Positions 6,630-6,639 of a stretch of 6,639 nt of DNA are shown here, piece by piece. The notes beneath the pieces were generated by a model. It saw nothing but the letters and a program-made list of their open reading frames with translations, was not told where the DNA came from and ran no database searches. How positions within the stretch are numbered: the first letter of the stretch is position 1; every line of letters starts with the position of its first letter. The stretch is from a bacterium. GTDB taxonomy: Bacteria; Latescibacterota; UBA2968. The stretch is from positions 1 through 6,639 of the forward strand of contig JAPUJS010000449.1 of the NCBI GenBank assembly GCA_027296045.1. The letters run 5' to 3'. The position numbers and the translations under genes were made by a program.

Positions 6630-6639
6630 CATGCGCACA

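Overview
The window looks like a piece of chromosome from a GC-rich, free-living heterotrophic bacterium that carries several sulfatases. Two Cys-type sulfatases of different subfamilies in 6.6 kb, plus non-ATG starts and sigma70-like signals, fit sulfatase-rich lineages such as Planctomycetota and other PVC bacteria, Latescibacterota or Poribacteria. I cannot choose among these from sequence alone. No phage, IS, CRISPR, tRNA or rRNA signal was seen.

Layout on the minus strand, in order of transcription: a small secreted NTF2/SnoaL-like protein (4837 to 4361) ends at a strong intrinsic terminator (4287-4326). An aldo/keto reductase (4181 to 3207) follows, with its own sigma70-type promoter (4245-4273). 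Next comes a 334-base gap holding a compound palindromic repeat and a perfect 12-bp palindrome that may be an operator. A PiT-family anion permease (2872 to 1763) and, 40 bases further on, a cytoplasmic-type arylsulfatase (1722 to 4) form a probable two-gene operon. On the plus strand, a second sulfatase (5214-6629) is divergent from the NTF2-like gene across a 376-base gap.

Functional reading: neither sulfatase has a visible signal peptide, so both probably act in the cytosol on imported sulfate esters. The permease next to the first sulfatase is annotated by family as a phosphate transporter. Because the PiT family also includes sulfate permeases of the CysP type, sulfate movement is a reasonable alternative. 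The aldo/keto reductase could process carbonyl products of the same catabolism, but nothing in the sequence ties it to a substrate. No sulfatase-maturing enzyme (FGE or anSME) is in the window.

I did not find a convincing undescribed system. The items most worth checking are the permease-sulfatase pairing, the palindromic repeat, the palindrome before the permease, and a C-over-G excess on the plus strand that is present in genes of both orientations.
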